Position numbers and translations under genes: made by a program. Positions 22,387 through 30,687 of a stretch of DNA of 40,299 nucleotides are shown here, piece by piece. This stretch comes from Aquificales bacterium (GTDB taxonomy: Bacteria > Aquificota > Aquificia > Aquificales > QOAS01), in the NCBI GenBank assembly GCA_027036735.1, contig JALWDU010000045.1, positions 1 through 40,299 on the forward strand, written 5' to 3'. A model generated the notes under the pieces. The model was not told where the DNA came from. It searched no databases and was given only the letters and a program-made list of their open reading frames with translations. The number at the start of each line of letters is the position of its first letter. The first letter of the stretch is position 1.

Positions 22387-23385
22387 TCAGTCTTTCCCCA
22401 AGAGGGAAAAAACTCTCTCCGCCACCCCTTCGGGAGGAATGTCGAGACATTCGAAACCCCTCGGGCAGGAGTCCCTCCCGTGGATGTGGCAGGGGGAACA
22501 GGAGAGGTTTTTAAAAAGCACCTCCCCCTCGTCGGGGTAAGGGGCAAAGCCCAAACAGGGGTGGGTTCCGCCGTAGATTGTTAGCACCTTGGTGCTTACC
22601 GCCCGCGCCATGTGGGTCGCACCGCTGTCGTTCCCGACGAAGAGCTTCGCACCCCTCATAACGTGGAGGCTCTCGTTTAGGGAGAGTTTCCCGCAGAGGT
22701 TTAGGACACCTCTCCAATCCCTCGATAGGTCGTAGTCCCTTCTATCCCCCACGAGGATGACCTTTATACCTTCCTCCGAAAGGATTTTTGCGAGTTTCTC
22801 GAAGTGGGGATAAGCCTTACTCCTGTATCGGGCGCCTATGCCGAGGACTACGTATTCGTCCCCCTTTAGGTCAAACTTTGAAAGTATTTCCCCCGTTCGG
22901 TTTTTGTCCAAAACAATCCTCGGTCGGGGGTTCTTAACGTCTATACCCAACCCCTTTAGGGTCTCGGCGTAAAGTTCGACCACATTTAGGGGTTTTTCCT
23001 TTAGTTTTTTCGCCAACCCAAGACGGTTTAAAAAGACGCAGACCCTCCTCCTGAGGGAGCGTTTTTTATACCCGACCTTTACCCCGGCGGGGATAAGCCT
23101 CGAGAGCAAAACACTCTTGGGGTTTGAGTGCAAATCCAAAACCGCAAAGGGTGAGAGTTTCGAAAGCTCCTTTGAGAGGTCTAAAATGGGGCGCAAACCC
23201 CTAAGGGAATCCCTCCGAACCTCGACCACCGATAGGCGGCTGTCCTCTTTGAAGAGTTCCCCGTAAGGGGCGTAGGTGAGTAAAACCGGTTTGAAACCCG
23301 CCCCCACGAGGGGGTCGATGAGGGAGGAGGTGAGGACTACATCCCCGAGGGAGGAAAAGCGGAGGAGAAAGACCCTTTTTGGCAT
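22387..23385 (-). CDS. ADP-heptose:LPS heptosyltransferase (glycosyltransferase family 9)
   Basis: A 332-residue GT-B enzyme that adds heptose to the lipopolysaccharide inner core at the cytoplasmic face. The N-terminus RVFLLRFSSLGDVVLTSSLIDPL is the family 9 signature. The C-terminal nucleotide-sugar site reads FVGNDSGATHMARAVSTKVLTIYGGTHPCLGFAPY. The cysteine-rich tail (LSCSPCHIHGRDSCPRGFECL) is common in these enzymes. Whether it is heptosyltransferase I, II or another member cannot be told. It lies 2 bp after the KhtT-like gene and upstream of gmhA. Confidence 0.9.
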   Translation of the reverse strand: MPKRVFLLRFSSLGDVVLTSSLIDPLVGAGFKPVLLTYAPYGELFKEDSRLSVVEVRRDSLRGLRPILDLSKELSKLSPFAVLDLHSNPKSVLLSRLIPAGVKVGYKKRSLRRRVCVFLNRLGLAKKLKEKPLNVVELYAETLKGLGIDVKNPRPRIVLDKNRTGEILSKFDLKGDEYVVLGIGARYRSKAYPHFEKLAKILSEEGIKVILVGDRRDYDLSRDWRGVLNLCGKLSLNESLHVMRGAKLFVGNDSGATHMARAVSTKVLTIYGGTHPCLGFAPYPDEGEVLFKNLSCSPCHIHGRDSCPRGFECLDIPPEGVAERVFSLLGKD

Positions 23386-23387
23386 TA

Positions 23388-23879
23388 TTACTGCTTTTTA
23401 ACGCCGAAGGTTTTGATGAAGTTTTCGACCTGTTCGCGGTTGCCGACCACTATGAGGATATCCCCCGGTTGGAAGCGGAAATTTTTGGGGTCGGGGGCGG
23501 GTATCATCTCGTCGTTTCTCACAACCCCGAGGACGATAACGCCGGTTCTCTTCCTCACATCCGCCTCGGCGAGGGTCTTGCCCACTAGCTCGCTGTCGGG
23601 GGGTAGCTCGACCCACTCCATAACGAGCTGTTTGAGGATAAGTTCCATCTTGTCGCCGGTAACCGGTTGGTAGAACGCTCCGGCGAGCACCATACCCATT
23701 TCGCGGGCTTCCTGGTCGGTAAGGGTTACGGTGCACTCGACGTCGCCGTCCTCGTCGAGGACGTAAATCTCCCTCTTACCCGAGTGGTGTATGATTACGG
23801 AGACGATTTGTCCCGAAGATAGCTTTATCGAAAACCTCTTCCCTATACCGGGAAGCTCCGTCTGTTTGAAAAATTCCAT
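23388..23879 (-). CDS. KhtT/TrkA-C-type cation antiporter regulatory protein
   Basis: A 163-residue soluble protein. The N-terminal half (TELPGIGKRFSIKLSSGQIVSVIIHHSGKREIYVLDED) matches the KhtT/YhaT group. The C-terminal half (SELVGKTLAEADVRKRTGVIVLGVVRNDEMIPAPDPKNFRFQPGDILIVVGNREQVENFIKTF) is an RCK_C/TrkA-C domain, which binds nucleotide-type ligands. Such proteins gate K+/H+ antiporters such as KhtU, usually encoded next door, but no antiporter gene is adjacent here. A TTGAAA-N17-TAATAT promoter ends 8 bp before its ATG with no Shine-Dalgarno, so the mRNA may be leaderless. It is first in a long minus-strand series. Confidence 0.82.
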   Translation of the reverse strand: MEFFKQTELPGIGKRFSIKLSSGQIVSVIIHHSGKREIYVLDEDGDVECTVTLTDQEAREMGMVLAGAFYQPVTGDKMELILKQLVMEWVELPPDSELVGKTLAEADVRKRTGVIVLGVVRNDEMIPAPDPKNFRFQPGDILIVVGNREQVENFIKTFGVKKQ

Positions 23880-23887
23880 AAAAGGTT

Positions 23888-23916
23888 ATATTAGGCTTGA
23901 CATTTAACCCTTTCAA
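23888..23916 (-). promoter_or_regulatory. Predicted sigma-70-type promoter of the KhtT-like gene
   Basis: On the minus strand TTGAAA (23916-23911) and TAATAT (23893-23888) are 17 bp apart, and the ATG lies 8 bp beyond the -10 box. The 108-bp space is shared with tig on the other strand. Confidence 0.55.
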
Positions 23917-23987
23917 CGGAGCGGACAAGCCTATCCAACCCTTTTGAGTATGCTTATTTATTTCTGACCTACAAAAGGGAGGAAAAG

Positions 23988-25334
23988 ATGAAAACGGCAC
24001 TAAAAGAGGACAAGGGATTGTATAGAGAGCTCACCATAGAGGTTGAGGGTCCCGAGGTTAAAAACGCCCTCGAGGAGATTTATCAATACCTCTCCTACAC
24101 CGCAAATATACCCGGCTTTAGGAAGGGAAGGGTTCCCCGCAAGATTTTGAGGAAACGCTTTGGGGGTTTCATTAGGGAAAGGATAGCCGACAAGGTGTTG
24201 GACAAATACCTCAAAAAAGCCCTCGAGGAGCACGGCGTCAAACCGGTAGCCGACATCTTCATAACCGACATAAAGCTCGACGAGGAGAAACCCGCCGTTG
24301 TGGTGGTGGTCAAATTCGAAGTTCCCCCCGAGATAGAGCTCAAAAACCTCGAGGAGATAACCGTCGAGGTTCCCAAAGCCGAATTTTCCCAAGAACAGGT
24401 CGAAAACTACATAAACCAACTCAGGGAGCAACACGCCGAGTGGAAGACCGTGGATAGGGAGATTAAAGAGGGCGACCTCGTAGAGGTGGAATACGAGATT
24501 ACCGACCTCGAGAGCGGTCAAAAGGAGACCGGCGAAACCGCCGCCGTTATCGGCGAGGGTCTCTTTAGGAAGGAGATAGAGGAAGCCCTAAAGGGTAAAA
24601 AGGCGGGCGACGAAATAGAGCTCAAAGCCCTACCCATATACGACCAAGAGGGCAAAGAGGTCGGCAAGGTCGACATCAAGATAAAGGTAAAGGCTGTTAA
24701 GGAAAAAGTTCTCCCCGAACTCAACGACGAGTTTGCCAAAAAGCTCGGTCTGGGCGAAACCTGGGAGGAAGCCCGCAAGAAGATAGAGGAGCAGCTCAAA
24801 GAGCAGTTTGAAAAGGCTAAAGAGGGTCAGAGGTTGGAAAAACTGCTCGCCAAACTGGTCGAGGAGCACAAGTTCGACATACCCGAAACCCTCGTGAGGA
24901 GGGAACTCGACGCGCTCCTAAGGCAGAGACTCCAGGAACTCCAGGCTTACGGAATAAACCCCAAACAGGTAAACCAGCAGCAGCTCGTTAACGAACTGAT
25001 GCCTATCGCCATTTTCAACGTCGCAAGCCGTCTGATACTCGACAAGCTCGCCGACGAGCTCGGAATAGAGGTCTCCGACGAAGATGTAAACGCCGAAATC
25101 GAAAGGATGGCTAAAAGCTTCAACGTTCCCGTTGAGGAATTGAAGAAATCCCTCCAAGAGCAGGGACTTATAGAGGCTGTAAAAGCCGACCTGAGGAGGA
25201 ACAAAGCCCTCGAGGAAGCCGCCAAGAGGGTCAAATTCGTAGAGGTCGAACCCAAAGAGGAGAAGGAAGAAAACCAACCTTCCGAGGGTGCGGGTGAAAA
25301 AGCGGAATCCGAAGAGGAGAGAACGGAAAAATAA
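23988..25334 (+). CDS. tig: Trigger factor
   Basis: Trigger factor is the ribosome-bound chaperone that meets nascent chains. The 448-residue protein has the three usual parts: the ribosome-binding domain with the GFRKGRVPRKIL signature (about residues 41-52), an FKBP-type peptidyl-prolyl isomerase domain (EGDLVEVEYEITDLESGQKETGETAAVIGEGLF, about 160-195) and a long helical arm domain to about 420. A very acidic tail (EPKEEKEENQPSEGAGEKAESEEERTEK) follows. Start supported by GGGAGGAAAAGATG. clpP and clpX, frequent neighbours, are not here. Confidence 0.97.
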   Translation: MKTALKEDKGLYRELTIEVEGPEVKNALEEIYQYLSYTANIPGFRKGRVPRKILRKRFGGFIRERIADKVLDKYLKKALEEHGVKPVADIFITDIKLDEEKPAVVVVVKFEVPPEIELKNLEEITVEVPKAEFSQEQVENYINQLREQHAEWKTVDREIKEGDLVEVEYEITDLESGQKETGETAAVIGEGLFRKEIEEALKGKKAGDEIELKALPIYDQEGKEVGKVDIKIKVKAVKEKVLPELNDEFAKKLGLGETWEEARKKIEEQLKEQFEKAKEGQRLEKLLAKLVEEHKFDIPETLVRRELDALLRQRLQELQAYGINPKQVNQQQLVNELMPIAIFNVASRLILDKLADELGIEVSDEDVNAEIERMAKSFNVPVEELKKSLQEQGLIEAVKADLRRNKALEEAAKRVKFVEVEPKEEKEENQPSEGAGEKAESEEERTEK

Positions 25335-25395
25335 TTCCGCTAAGGTAGCAATAAAGAATGAAACCAAAAAGAGGAGGGTTAATTTTTCCCTCCCC

Positions 25396-25935
25396 TTAAC
25401 GGAGTTTTAAATACTCTTCCGAATACTTCCTGTAGTTGAGCGCGTTTTCCCTTATTTTCTCTATCTCTTCGGGCGAAAGTTCCCTTTTAATCTGCGCCGG
25501 TCTACCCATCAGAAGCACTCCGGGGGGAAACTCCTTTCCGGGGGGAACAAGCGTTCCCGCCGCTATAAGGGTGTTGTCGCCAATCTTTGCCCCGTCGAGG
25601 ACTACCGCACCTATACCTATAAGGACGTTATTCCCTATCTTCGCGCCGTGGACTATCGCCCCGTGGGCTATCGAGACGTAATCGCCAATCTCCACGGGGA
25701 AACCGTCGCTCATATCGGGCTTGGTGTAGTGGGTGACGTGTATAACCGCGTTGTCCTGGATATTGGTATACCTACCTATCCTTATATAGTGGACGTCACC
25801 CCTCACGACCGCGCCGAACCAAACGGAGGAATACTCCCCTATCTCCACGTTCCCTATAACGGTTGCCGTTTCGGCCAAAAACACCGTGGGGTCTATCTTC
25901 GGATACCAACCTCTGTAGGGTTTTATCAGAGCCAT
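25396..25935 (-). CDS. Gamma-class carbonic anhydrase-like protein
   Basis: A 179-residue left-handed beta-helix protein. Hexapeptide repeats run from about residue 18 to 140 (TATVIGNVEIGEYSSVWFGAVVRGDV and onward). The histidines that bind zinc in gamma carbonic anhydrases are present in NAVIHVTHY and VSIAHGAIVHGAKIG. A C-terminal helix (SPEEIEKIRENALNYRKYSEEYLKLR) closes the trimer in this family. The likely reaction is CO2 hydration, useful to an autotroph, though many members of this group are inactive or act on other substrates. It converges on tig with a 61-bp gap. Confidence 0.88.
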   Translation of the reverse strand: MALIKPYRGWYPKIDPTVFLAETATVIGNVEIGEYSSVWFGAVVRGDVHYIRIGRYTNIQDNAVIHVTHYTKPDMSDGFPVEIGDYVSIAHGAIVHGAKIGNNVLIGIGAVVLDGAKIGDNTLIAAGTLVPPGKEFPPGVLLMGRPAQIKRELSPEEIEKIRENALNYRKYSEEYLKLR

Positions 25936-26002
25936 AAACCTTAAAAGGTAATCTGTTTTTCGCTATGGCAAACCTAAAAAGGTCTTATAGTCTCAATAAC
26001 CT

Positions 26003-26791
26003 ATGATAGACACCCACGCGCATTTGGATATGCTCCCCCCCGAACTGTTCGAGGCTACCATAAAGTGTCTCGAGCACGGGGATTGTCCCGAAGGGGTGGA
26101 GATTCCCCTATCGGCGGTTATAACGGTCGGTTGCGATAGGGATGAGATACCGAAAGCCCTCTCGATAGCCAACAAATACGAAAAGGTCTGGGCGGCTATC
26201 GGCTACCACCCCTACGAGGCGGATAGGGTCTCCGACGCCGATATAGGGGAACTCAAAAGCCTCGCCGAAGGCGAGGATAAGGTCGTCGCCATAGGCGAAT
26301 GCGGTCTCGACTACTACCGCGATTACGCCTCCAAGGAAAACCAGTGGAAAATCTTCGAAAGGCAGCTCGAGGTCGCCAAGGAGCTCGGTCTTCCCGTCGT
26401 GGTGCACTCCCGCGACGCCGACGAGGACACCGTCGCCATACTGAAAAACTCCGGCGTTGAGAGGGGGGTAATCCACTGTTTCACCGGAACGGAAAAGCTC
26501 CTAAAGGGGGCTTTGGATATAGGCTTTTATATCTCCCTTTCGGGGATAGTTACCTATAAAAACGCAAAAGACCTCCAGGAGTTGGCTAAAAAGATACCCC
26601 TCGACCGCCTCCTGGTGGAAACCGACAGCCCCTACCTTGCACCTGTCCCCAAAAGGGGGAAGAAAAACATGCCACCCTACGTGTTCTTTACATTGAAGTT
26701 CCTCTCGGAGCTATTGAATGTTCCCCTCCCCATGTTGGACAGAATTACCACCACCAACGCGGTTAGGCTTTTCGATATAAACCCCTTTTAG
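26003..26791 (+). CDS. tatD: TatD-family metal-dependent DNase/hydrolase
   Basis: A 262-residue TIM-barrel hydrolase of the TatD family, with 3'-5' exonuclease activity reported for relatives. The metal ligands are in place: MIDTHAHLD at the N-terminus, AIGECGLDYYRDYA (about 95-108), LPVVVHSRDAD (about 132), IHCFTGT (about 155) and LLVETDSPYLAP (about 207). The start at 26003 gives the canonical first strand. A TATAGT box lies 11 bp upstream and there is no Shine-Dalgarno. gcvPB follows after 26 bp on the same strand. Confidence 0.94.
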   Translation: MIDTHAHLDMLPPELFEATIKCLEHGDCPEGVEIPLSAVITVGCDRDEIPKALSIANKYEKVWAAIGYHPYEADRVSDADIGELKSLAEGEDKVVAIGECGLDYYRDYASKENQWKIFERQLEVAKELGLPVVVHSRDADEDTVAILKNSGVERGVIHCFTGTEKLLKGALDIGFYISLSGIVTYKNAKDLQELAKKIPLDRLLVETDSPYLAPVPKRGKKNMPPYVFFTLKFLSELLNVPLPMLDRITTTNAVRLFDINPF

Positions 26792-26817
26792 GTTCTCCCC
26801 ATATCATTTTCCCCTTT

Positions 26818-28260
26818 ATGGAAAAACTCCTCTTCGAACTCTCCAAAAGGGGTAAGAGAGCCGTTTCCCTCCCCAAGTGCGACGTTGAGGAGGTAAACCC
26901 CGAAGAGGTCATTCCCGAAGAATACCTCCGAAAGGACATCGACCTACCCGAAGTCTCCCAATTGGAGGTGGTTAGGCACTTTACCCGCCTATCGCAGTTA
27001 AACTATTCGGTTGACACCAACTTTTACCCCCTCGGGTCTTGCACCATGAAATACAACCCGAGGGTGAACGAAACGGTCGCATCCCTTGAGGGTTTTGCGA
27101 ATATCCACCCCCTCCAAGAGGAGGAAACGGTTCAGGGTATCCTCGAGGCGGCATATCTCCTAAAGGAATACCTCAAGGAGCTCGGAGGCTTTGCCGATGT
27201 ATCCCTCCAACCGGCGGCGGGTGCCCACGGCGAGCTTTTGGGGCTTCTGCTGATAGCCGCCTACCACAGGGATAGGGGCAACACCCAAAAGGATACCGTC
27301 CTCATACCCGACAGCGCCCACGGGACGAACCCCGCCTCCGCCGCGATAGCCGGTTTTAAGGTTAGGACTGTAAAGAGCGACAAAAACGGGGAACTCGATT
27401 GGGAAGACTTTAAAAAGAAGTTGGACGACCGCGTAGCGGCTCTGATGATTACAAACCCCAACACCCTTGGGATTTTCGAGAGACGCATAAAGGACATGGC
27501 GGACGCCCTCCACGAAAGGGACGCGCTTCTGTATATGGACGGCGCGAACTTCAACGCCCTAGTGGGTAGGATGCGCCCCGGCGATTGGGGGGTGGATGTG
27601 ATGCACTTCAACCTACACAAGACCTTTTCCACACCCCACGGGGGCGGGGGTCCCGGAAGCGGTCCCGTCGGCGTGAGCGAAAGGCTAAAGCCCTACCTGC
27701 CCGTCCCCCAGGTGGAGTTCGACGGGGAGAGATACTACCTCAATTGGGATATACCCAAATCGGTCGGGAAACTCCTCGCCTTCTACGGACACGTGGCGGT
27801 ATGGGTGAGGGCGCTCGCCTACATACTCGCCTACGGAAGGGAGATTTACAGGGTAGCCGACCACGCGATTTTAAACGCCCGTTATCTCCGTAAGAAACTC
27901 GAAGGTCTCTTTAACGACCCCTACAAACACGTCCCCTGTATGCACGAATTTGTCCTTTCGGCTACAAACCTCAAGAAATACGGCGTCAAAGCCCTCGACG
28001 TGGCTAAGAGAATGCTCGACTTCGGCGTCCACCCGCCGACGATGTATTTCCCCCTAATAGTCCCCGAGGCTCTCATGATAGAACCGACCGAAACGGAGGA
28101 GAAGGAAACCCTCGACCGGTTCGCCGAAATATGCAAAACCATAGTGGAGGAGGCAAAAACCGACCCCCAAAAGGTGAAAAACGCACCCTATACCACCCCC
28201 GTGAGGAGGATAAAGGAAGCCGAAGCCAACAGAAAACCCATCTTGAGGTTTCCCAAATAA
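26818..28260 (+). CDS. gcvPB: Glycine decarboxylase (P-protein) subunit 2
   Basis: The P-protein decarboxylates glycine with pyridoxal phosphate and passes the aminomethyl group to the lipoyl H-protein. Here it is the 480-residue C-terminal half of the split form. The PLP-binding lysine lies in HFNLHKTFSTPHGGGGPGSGPVG (about residues 261-283). GSCTMKYNPRVNE (about 72-84) and DGANFNALVGRMRPGDWGVDV are typical. The partner gcvPA, gcvH and gcvT are not in the window. In autotrophs the system may also run toward glycine synthesis; this is inference. No Shine-Dalgarno is visible before ATG 26818. Confidence 0.95.
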   Translation: MEKLLFELSKRGKRAVSLPKCDVEEVNPEEVIPEEYLRKDIDLPEVSQLEVVRHFTRLSQLNYSVDTNFYPLGSCTMKYNPRVNETVASLEGFANIHPLQEEETVQGILEAAYLLKEYLKELGGFADVSLQPAAGAHGELLGLLLIAAYHRDRGNTQKDTVLIPDSAHGTNPASAAIAGFKVRTVKSDKNGELDWEDFKKKLDDRVAALMITNPNTLGIFERRIKDMADALHERDALLYMDGANFNALVGRMRPGDWGVDVMHFNLHKTFSTPHGGGGPGSGPVGVSERLKPYLPVPQVEFDGERYYLNWDIPKSVGKLLAFYGHVAVWVRALAYILAYGREIYRVADHAILNARYLRKKLEGLFNDPYKHVPCMHEFVLSATNLKKYGVKALDVAKRMLDFGVHPPTMYFPLIVPEALMIEPTETEEKETLDRFAEICKTIVEEAKTDPQKVKNAPYTTPVRRIKEAEANRKPILRFPK

Positions 28261-28436
28261 TTCCCTCCCCTTTAAGGGCTTTTCTTTTCCCAAACCCTCA
28301 CCCGTTCCAAAATTGACACTCAACCCGTTAAAGCGGGATTTCCCTCCCCAACCCCTAAAAGTTTTTCTCAAAAAACCGACACCTTTTGAGGGAAAACAAG
28401 AGAAAAACAGACCTCTATAGGGAAAAGGCGAGTTTT

Positions 28437-29204
28437 TTATCCCTCGAGTGGTTTGGCAAGAACCTTTCCCAAACCCATAGTGGTCTTTCTGCCTATACCG
28501 CTCCAATTGGAGAAGTTTAGCAATATGGAAAACCACCTCCTGGCTTCCCTATCCCTCACCAACGAGAGGTTAAAAACCGCAAAACCCCTAAAGGCGGTCA
28601 GTTTCCCGCCGTTTGAAAACTCCACCTTTTGGGACTTTAGGGAAAAGGAGGAAACCTTTACGAGGTTGTAAAAGGGCCTTAGGTCTACCCCTACCGGTGT
28701 GGGGGAAAAGGCGTTCCACCTCTTTACGAGACCCTTAAACACCAACTCCGGAAGGGGAAAAGGGAGGTCTATATCGTTCCTCCTAAAGGTGGTCGGACTC
28801 AAAAATCTAACCAACCACCTTTGGGTTTCGAATGTGTCTTCTTTCAAACTTTGGTAGGTGGCGATATATTTCTCCCCAACGGGGAGTATTGAAAGGTCGG
28901 TTATTCCCACCCCTCCCAAAAAGAGGTCTTCCTTATCCCCCAAAATTATCCCCGATAGGAGTTTGGCTAAAAGTTTTTCCTCCAAGAGGTTGATTTCGAG
29001 GTGCAGAACCTCCGTAGGTTTCTCCCCGAACATCTCCCCACAGCTTAGGGAGTAGGGTTTAACGTTCCCATAACGGGTGTGAAGTTCCTCCGCAAGCTCC
29101 CCGCCGAGGAGTTTGAAAAAAAGCCCGTGGAGGGTGTCCGGTTTTATCTCCCTCCCTCTTATGGGTTTTTCCAATTTCAAGCGCAAAACCACCTTTGAGG
29201 GCAT
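28437..29204 (-). CDS. cas6: CRISPR-associated endoribonuclease Cas6 (orphan)
   Basis: Cas6 cuts the CRISPR precursor RNA within each repeat. The 255-residue protein ends with the family's glycine-rich loop GIGRKTTMGLGKVLAKPL. It has a candidate general-base histidine in KPDTLHGLFFKLLGG (about residues 22-36) and a second RAMP-like ferredoxin half. The length is normal and the frame is intact. No other cas gene or repeat array is in the window. It lies 14 bp after arsC on the same strand, so the two are probably co-transcribed. It may serve an array elsewhere on the chromosome. Confidence 0.85.
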   Translation of the reverse strand: MPSKVVLRLKLEKPIRGREIKPDTLHGLFFKLLGGELAEELHTRYGNVKPYSLSCGEMFGEKPTEVLHLEINLLEEKLLAKLLSGIILGDKEDLFLGGVGITDLSILPVGEKYIATYQSLKEDTFETQRWLVRFLSPTTFRRNDIDLPFPLPELVFKGLVKRWNAFSPTPVGVDLRPFYNLVKVSSFSLKSQKVEFSNGGKLTAFRGFAVFNLSLVRDREARRWFSILLNFSNWSGIGRKTTMGLGKVLAKPLEG

Positions 29205-29218
29205 TTTTATTTCCCACT

Positions 29219-29650
29219 TTAGGCGGAATGTTTGTTTTTCAACTCCCCCAAAAGGGTTAAGACCTTTTCCTCAATCCTTTTAAAGGTCTCCTCAAAAGCC
29301 CCCTTTCGGGTTTGGTAATCCCCCTCCACCTTTGCGGGGTCGGGCAAAGCCCAAGATACCACTTTTGCATCGGGAATATAAGGGCATTCCTCCTCCTCGC
29401 AGAGGACAAAGACCAAATCGAGTTCCCGCAAAGGGATTTCGTTTAAATGTTTAGACCTCAAATTGGAGGTGTCTATTCCTTTTTCCTCCAGAACTTCTAA
29501 AGCCAAAGGGTGAACGTATCCGCTCGGCTTGGAACCCGCCGAATAGAATTTAATCCCCTCCAAACCGAGACGCTTTGCGTGATGGCGCGCCAGCGCTTCG
29601 GCAATCTGACTGCGAGCCGAATTTCCCACGCAGATAAAGGCGATTTTCAT
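29219..29650 (-). CDS. arsC: Arsenate reductase (thioredoxin-type, low-molecular-weight phosphatase fold)
   Basis: A 143-residue protein of the ArsC/LMW-PTPase fold. The N-terminal loop CVGNSARSQ is the CX5R phosphate loop (Cys7). Two further cysteines in VLCEEEECPYIP (about residues 84-89) match the shuttle pair of thioredoxin-coupled arsenate reductases. The DPAKVEGD motif supplies the general-acid aspartate. The three-cysteine set favours arsenate reductase over tyrosine phosphatase. No arsR or arsB is directly adjacent; an ArsB/NhaD-type permease lies 3.4 kb away. It diverges from holB across a strong hairpin. Confidence 0.85.
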   Translation of the reverse strand: MKIAFICVGNSARSQIAEALARHHAKRLGLEGIKFYSAGSKPSGYVHPLALEVLEEKGIDTSNLRSKHLNEIPLRELDLVFVLCEEEECPYIPDAKVVSWALPDPAKVEGDYQTRKGAFEETFKRIEEKVLTLLGELKNKHSA

Positions 29651-29673
29651 TAAGTCTCTATTAAAGGTATAAG

Positions 29674-29700
29674 CCCGCGCGAAGCGCGGGGGTTTAATTT
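29674..29700 (+). other. Strong hairpin with T-rich tail in a divergent promoter region
   Basis: CCCGCGC-GAA-GCGCGGG is a perfect 7-bp stem followed by GGTTTAATTTAATTT, between the divergent arsC and holB starts. No gene ends here, so as a terminator it could only act on a holB leader transcript. It belongs to the same hairpin type as the intergenic terminators. Confidence 0.6.
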
Positions 29701-29709
29701 AATTTGGGT

Positions 29710-30687
29710 ATGCTGACGGTCGGACACGGGAGGCAAAAGCGCTTCCTCGAAAAATCCCACCTCCAGGGAAGGGTCGCCTCCGCCTACGCCTTCATAGGGC
29801 GGGAGGGGATAGGGAAGAGGCTCCTCGCCCTCGAATTCGCCCGCGGACTGCTATGCAAAAACTACCAACCCTTTGGGTGTGGGGAGTGCAAAAGTTGCCG
29901 TTTGGTGGATAACTTTATAAAGTCCCTCCGCGAGGGGGAGACCGATAAATTCGCCTACCACACCACCGACGAGGGGGGAAAAAAGCACTTTGCCTTCCTC
30001 ATAGGGGAACACCCCGACCTAATCCTCGTCCCACCCGACGGAAACCAGATAAAGATAGACCAAATTAGGGAACTCCAGGAGTATGTCGCCCTAAAACCCA
30101 CGGGGAGGCATAAAGTTGTAATAATCGACGACGCGGGGAAGATGAACCCCCAAGCCCAAAATGCGTTACTCAAAACCCTCGAAGAACCACCCCAAGGGGT
30201 TGTCTTTATCCTAATAGCCACCAATAGGGGCGAACTTCTCCCGACCATCCTCTCGAGGTGTCAGGTGGTCGAATTCCAACCCCTAAAGAGGGAGGAGGTC
30301 GAAAAGGTTCTCACCTCGGTGGGTAGGGATATACCCCAGACCCTCCGAGAGTTGGCGAAATCGAAGGGGAGCCTTGCGGTGCTAAGGCTAACCGAGGAGG
30401 GGGAGGCGGTCGGCGAAATGCTGGCGCTCCTAGGCGACCCGAAGGCGCTCACCTACGGGCAAATAATCGACCTCTCGGAGGAGTTCGAAAAACTCCCCAC
30501 CGAGGTAAGGGAAACCTTCCTAAACCTCTTGGAGGAGCTTCTGACCGACAAACTCCTAAGGGGTGAGATAGATACGAAAACCTTTGAGGGTGCGAGCCGC
30601 TATATCTCCGAAACCAAAAGGGGTCTAAAGAGGGGAATAAAACCCAAATTGGCGATGGAGAATATCCTCCTAACCCTAAAGGGTTAG
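29710..30687 (+). CDS. holB: DNA polymerase III delta' subunit
   Basis: HolB is part of the clamp loader. The track start is TTG 29704; ATG 29710 is preferred. In the 325-residue protein the P-loop is GREGIGKRLLALEFARGLLC (about residues 28-47). A zinc module FGCGECKSC (about 54-62) follows, then LKPTGRHKVVIIDDAGKMNPQAQNALLKTLEEPPQGVVFILIATN and the sensor LLPTILSRCQVVEFQPL. A typical delta' has a degenerate Walker A; here GREGIGKR lacks the final Thr/Ser, in keeping with that. It converges on the Toprim gene with a shared TTAG. Confidence 0.92.
   Translation: MLTVGHGRQKRFLEKSHLQGRVASAYAFIGREGIGKRLLALEFARGLLCKNYQPFGCGECKSCRLVDNFIKSLREGETDKFAYHTTDEGGKKHFAFLIGEHPDLILVPPDGNQIKIDQIRELQEYVALKPTGRHKVVIIDDAGKMNPQAQNALLKTLEEPPQGVVFILIATNRGELLPTILSRCQVVEFQPLKREEVEKVLTSVGRDIPQTLRELAKSKGSLAVLRLTEEGEAVGEMLALLGDPKALTYGQIIDLSEEFEKLPTEVRETFLNLLEELLTDKLLRGEIDTKTFEGASRYISETKRGLKRGIKPKLAMENILLTLKG

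Noticed and set aside
24000-24521. 173-aa minus-strand ORF
   Set aside because: Antisense shadow of trigger factor; hydrophobic composition comes from the reversed Lys/Glu codons.
28268-28285. CCCTTTAAGGGCTTTTCTTTT as a gcvPB terminator
   Set aside because: The palindrome leaves only a three-base GC stem with a usable loop, too weak to call.
28363-28392. CTCAAAA-N10-TTTTGAG hairpin after cas6 and gcvPB as a terminator
   Set aside because: The stem is A/T-rich and neither side has a T run after it; kept only as a possible weak structure.
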